From Acidobacteriaceae bacterium (GTDB lineage: Bacteria > Acidobacteriota > Terriglobia > Terriglobales > Acidobacteriaceae), in NCBI GenBank assembly GCA_003162495.1, contig PMOF01000143.1, positions 1,331 to 7,910 of the forward strand: 6,580 bases of DNA, in the 5' to 3' direction. This document shows positions 5,685-6,580 of this stretch, one piece after another (positions within the stretch are counted from its first letter, which is position 1; the number at the start of each line of letters is the position of its first letter). The translations under genes and the position numbers were made by a program. Under the pieces are notes generated by a model. It was not told the origin of the DNA, made no database searches, and saw only the letters and a program-made list of their open reading frames with translations.

Positions 5685-6206
5685 GTGAGCGATCTCTCCA
5701 ACCCGGCCTCCGAAACCCAGCCCCAGGAGCGCGCATGGCTTCCGCTGACCATAGCGGCTGCGGTCGTGCTCATCGTGGCTGCCGTTGCCGTGTTCATGCT
5801 CGAGCGCGGCAAGACAGCGCCGACCGTGACGCCCATCTCCGCCGCTCCCGACGTTTATGCGTCCAGCCTTCCGATCACCAACCTGTCGATGAGCGAATCG
5901 ACTAGCCTGTCCGGCGGCAAGGTCACTTACCTCGACGGCCACATCGCCAACCAAGGCGTCCGCACTGTGGCCGGCATCACCGTGCAAGTACTCTTCCGCA
6001 GCTTTGCCCATGAAGTGGCGCAAAATGAAACTTTGGCCCTCAAGCTCATCCGCACTCGCGAACCCTACATCGATGTTGAGCCGGTCTCGGCAGCCCCGCT
6101 CAAGCCCGGCGACGAGCGCGATTTCCGGCTCATCTTCGATGCTGTTTCTGCTGACTGGGACGGAGCCTATCCCGAACTGCGCGTCATCCATGTCGACACA
6201 AAATAG
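5685..6206 (+). CDS. DUF2393-like single-pass membrane-anchored protein
   Basis: This is a 173-residue protein with a short cytoplasmic N-terminus, one membrane helix at about 18-38, and an exported domain of about 130 residues. The exported part has an Ig/FxLYD-like flavour: YLDGHIANQG (82-91), alternating strands such as VAGITVQVLFRSF (95-107), and a C-terminal stretch with LKPGDERDFRL (139-149) and ADWDGAYPELRV (156-167). This fits DUF2393-type proteins I recall from Acidobacteriota; the assignment is from memory of the pattern. A domain of this kind usually binds or scaffolds at the cell surface, but no function is known. GTG 5685 is the start because an in-frame stop lies at 5673 and the next ATG is inside the helix. 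The stop is 20 nt before the next gene, so the two are probably co-transcribed. Confidence 0.82.
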   Translation: MSDLSNPASETQPQERAWLPLTIAAAVVLIVAAVAVFMLERGKTAPTVTPISAAPDVYASSLPITNLSMSESTSLSGGKVTYLDGHIANQGVRTVAGITVQVLFRSFAHEVAQNETLALKLIRTREPYIDVEPVSAAPLKPGDERDFRLIFDAVSADWDGAYPELRVIHVDTK

Positions 6207-6226
6207 GGCAAGGAGACTCCTAAGAA

Positions 6227-6445
6227 ATGAACAACCGTGGGCTTCTGAAAATTCAGATGATCGCCTATTTCCTCCTGTCTGGAACCCTTGTACTCGGCGC
6301 TCCCATATGGAGGAAACGGCTGACAGATGGAACAATGGGATGGTCTGGGTGGGCTCTCACCGGATACTTAATATCTATGATTGCGGCTGTCGTATTCTTT
6401 TGGGCAGCGTTGCGAATTCGTTCACGCTTACGGACCTTAAGCTAA
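6227..6445 (+). CDS. Small two-helix membrane protein of unknown function (72 residues)
   Basis: I do not recognise this protein. It has two hydrophobic segments, about residues 8-27 and 43-62, joined by a polar loop containing WRKRLTDG, and ends with a basic tail RIRSRLR, which suggests a cytoplasmic C-terminus. AAGGAG at 6210-6215 lies 11 nt before the ATG, slightly longer than ideal. It follows the DUF2393-like gene by 20 nt on the same strand, so the two probably form a small operon and may work together in the membrane. Its base composition is a little poorer in G+C than the preceding gene. A real gene is likely because of binding site, spacing and topology; the function is open. Confidence 0.7.
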   Translation: MNNRGLLKIQMIAYFLLSGTLVLGAPIWRKRLTDGTMGWSGWALTGYLISMIAAVVFFWAALRIRSRLRTLS

Positions 6446-6580
6446 AACTATCCCGCCGTCTCCCGCATAGTCCTACGGCATCCCTCCATTTTGCGAAGTA
6501 TATTATTACCCAAAATAGTCCGCTTTGAGCTGGTCTTACCGGGTAGAAAGTACTTGATCCCGCAACATTTACATAGGCCA
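6446..6580. other. Gene-free right edge
   Basis: After the stop of the two-helix protein the sequence is A+T-richer, including TATATTATT near 6499, and holds no frame with a start and binding site I would trust. It may be the upstream region of a gene beyond the window. A weak inverted repeat (ACTAT 6447-6451 with ATAGT 6467-6471) follows the stop but is too poor to call a terminator. Confidence 0.4.

Noticed and set aside
5369..6335. Minus-strand frames of 155 and 245 codons opposite the DUF2393-like gene
   Set aside because: They are antisense to a plausible membrane-anchored protein and have shadow-type composition.
6447..6471. Inverted repeat ACTAT/ATAGT after the last gene as a terminator
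   Set aside because: It has only a 5-bp A+T-rich stem with a 15-nt loop and no T-run.
1..6580. tRNA, rRNA, CRISPR array, riboswitch or complete insertion sequence
   Set aside because: I saw no cloverleaf, ribosomal sequence, regularly spaced repeats, known riboswitch core or transposase anywhere in the window.

Overview
The window most resembles a chromosomal segment of a soil-type Acidobacteriota (Acidobacteriaceae/Terriglobales-like). The evidence is moderately high G+C (roughly 60% in the main genes), a secreted SGNH hydrolase and a secreted prolyl oligopeptidase of types common there, a DUF2393-like protein of the style found in that phylum, and intergenic copies of a TGGGGCACCC motif that I remember as frequent in those genomes. 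The assignment is inference from recall, not from a marker gene.

Layout, left to right. A GDSL/SGNH hydrolase with a signal peptide lies on the minus strand and runs off the left edge (1-835). It is divergent from a plus-strand DnaC/IstB-type AAA+ ATPase with an N-terminal four-cysteine motif (1029-1793). A convergent minus-strand small unknown protein of 88 residues follows (1863-2129), with hairpins in the 70-nt gap between the two. Its upstream stretch (2130-2403) is gene-free. It carries an imperfect 18/19-nt direct repeat, a strong 15-bp hairpin and two copies of the TGGGGCACCC element, which sit at the 3' end of the next minus-strand gene. That gene is a secreted prolyl oligopeptidase with a complete catalytic triad, probably starting at a TTG codon (2404-4560). 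Divergent from it is a DUF1648 membrane protein (4766-5260). A possible 48-residue tail-anchored membrane protein lies on the minus strand (5307-5453). After a 231-nt intergenic stretch comes a plus-strand pair: a DUF2393-like single-pass protein that may be read from a leaderless mRNA (5685-6206) and a 72-residue two-helix membrane protein (6227-6445). The last 135 nt are A+T-richer and hold no gene I can support.

The genes do not form one pathway. Strand changes between nearly every pair suggest mostly single-gene transcripts; only 5685-6206 and 6227-6445 look like an operon. Products are a mix of envelope or secreted hydrolases, small membrane proteins of unknown role, and one DNA-replication ATPase. 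I see no phage, plasmid, CRISPR, toxin-antitoxin or transposon signature. The observations most worth following are the repeat/hairpin element at 2326-2397, the small unknown proteins, the candidate leaderless start at 5685, and the DnaC-like loader standing apart from any IS21 element.
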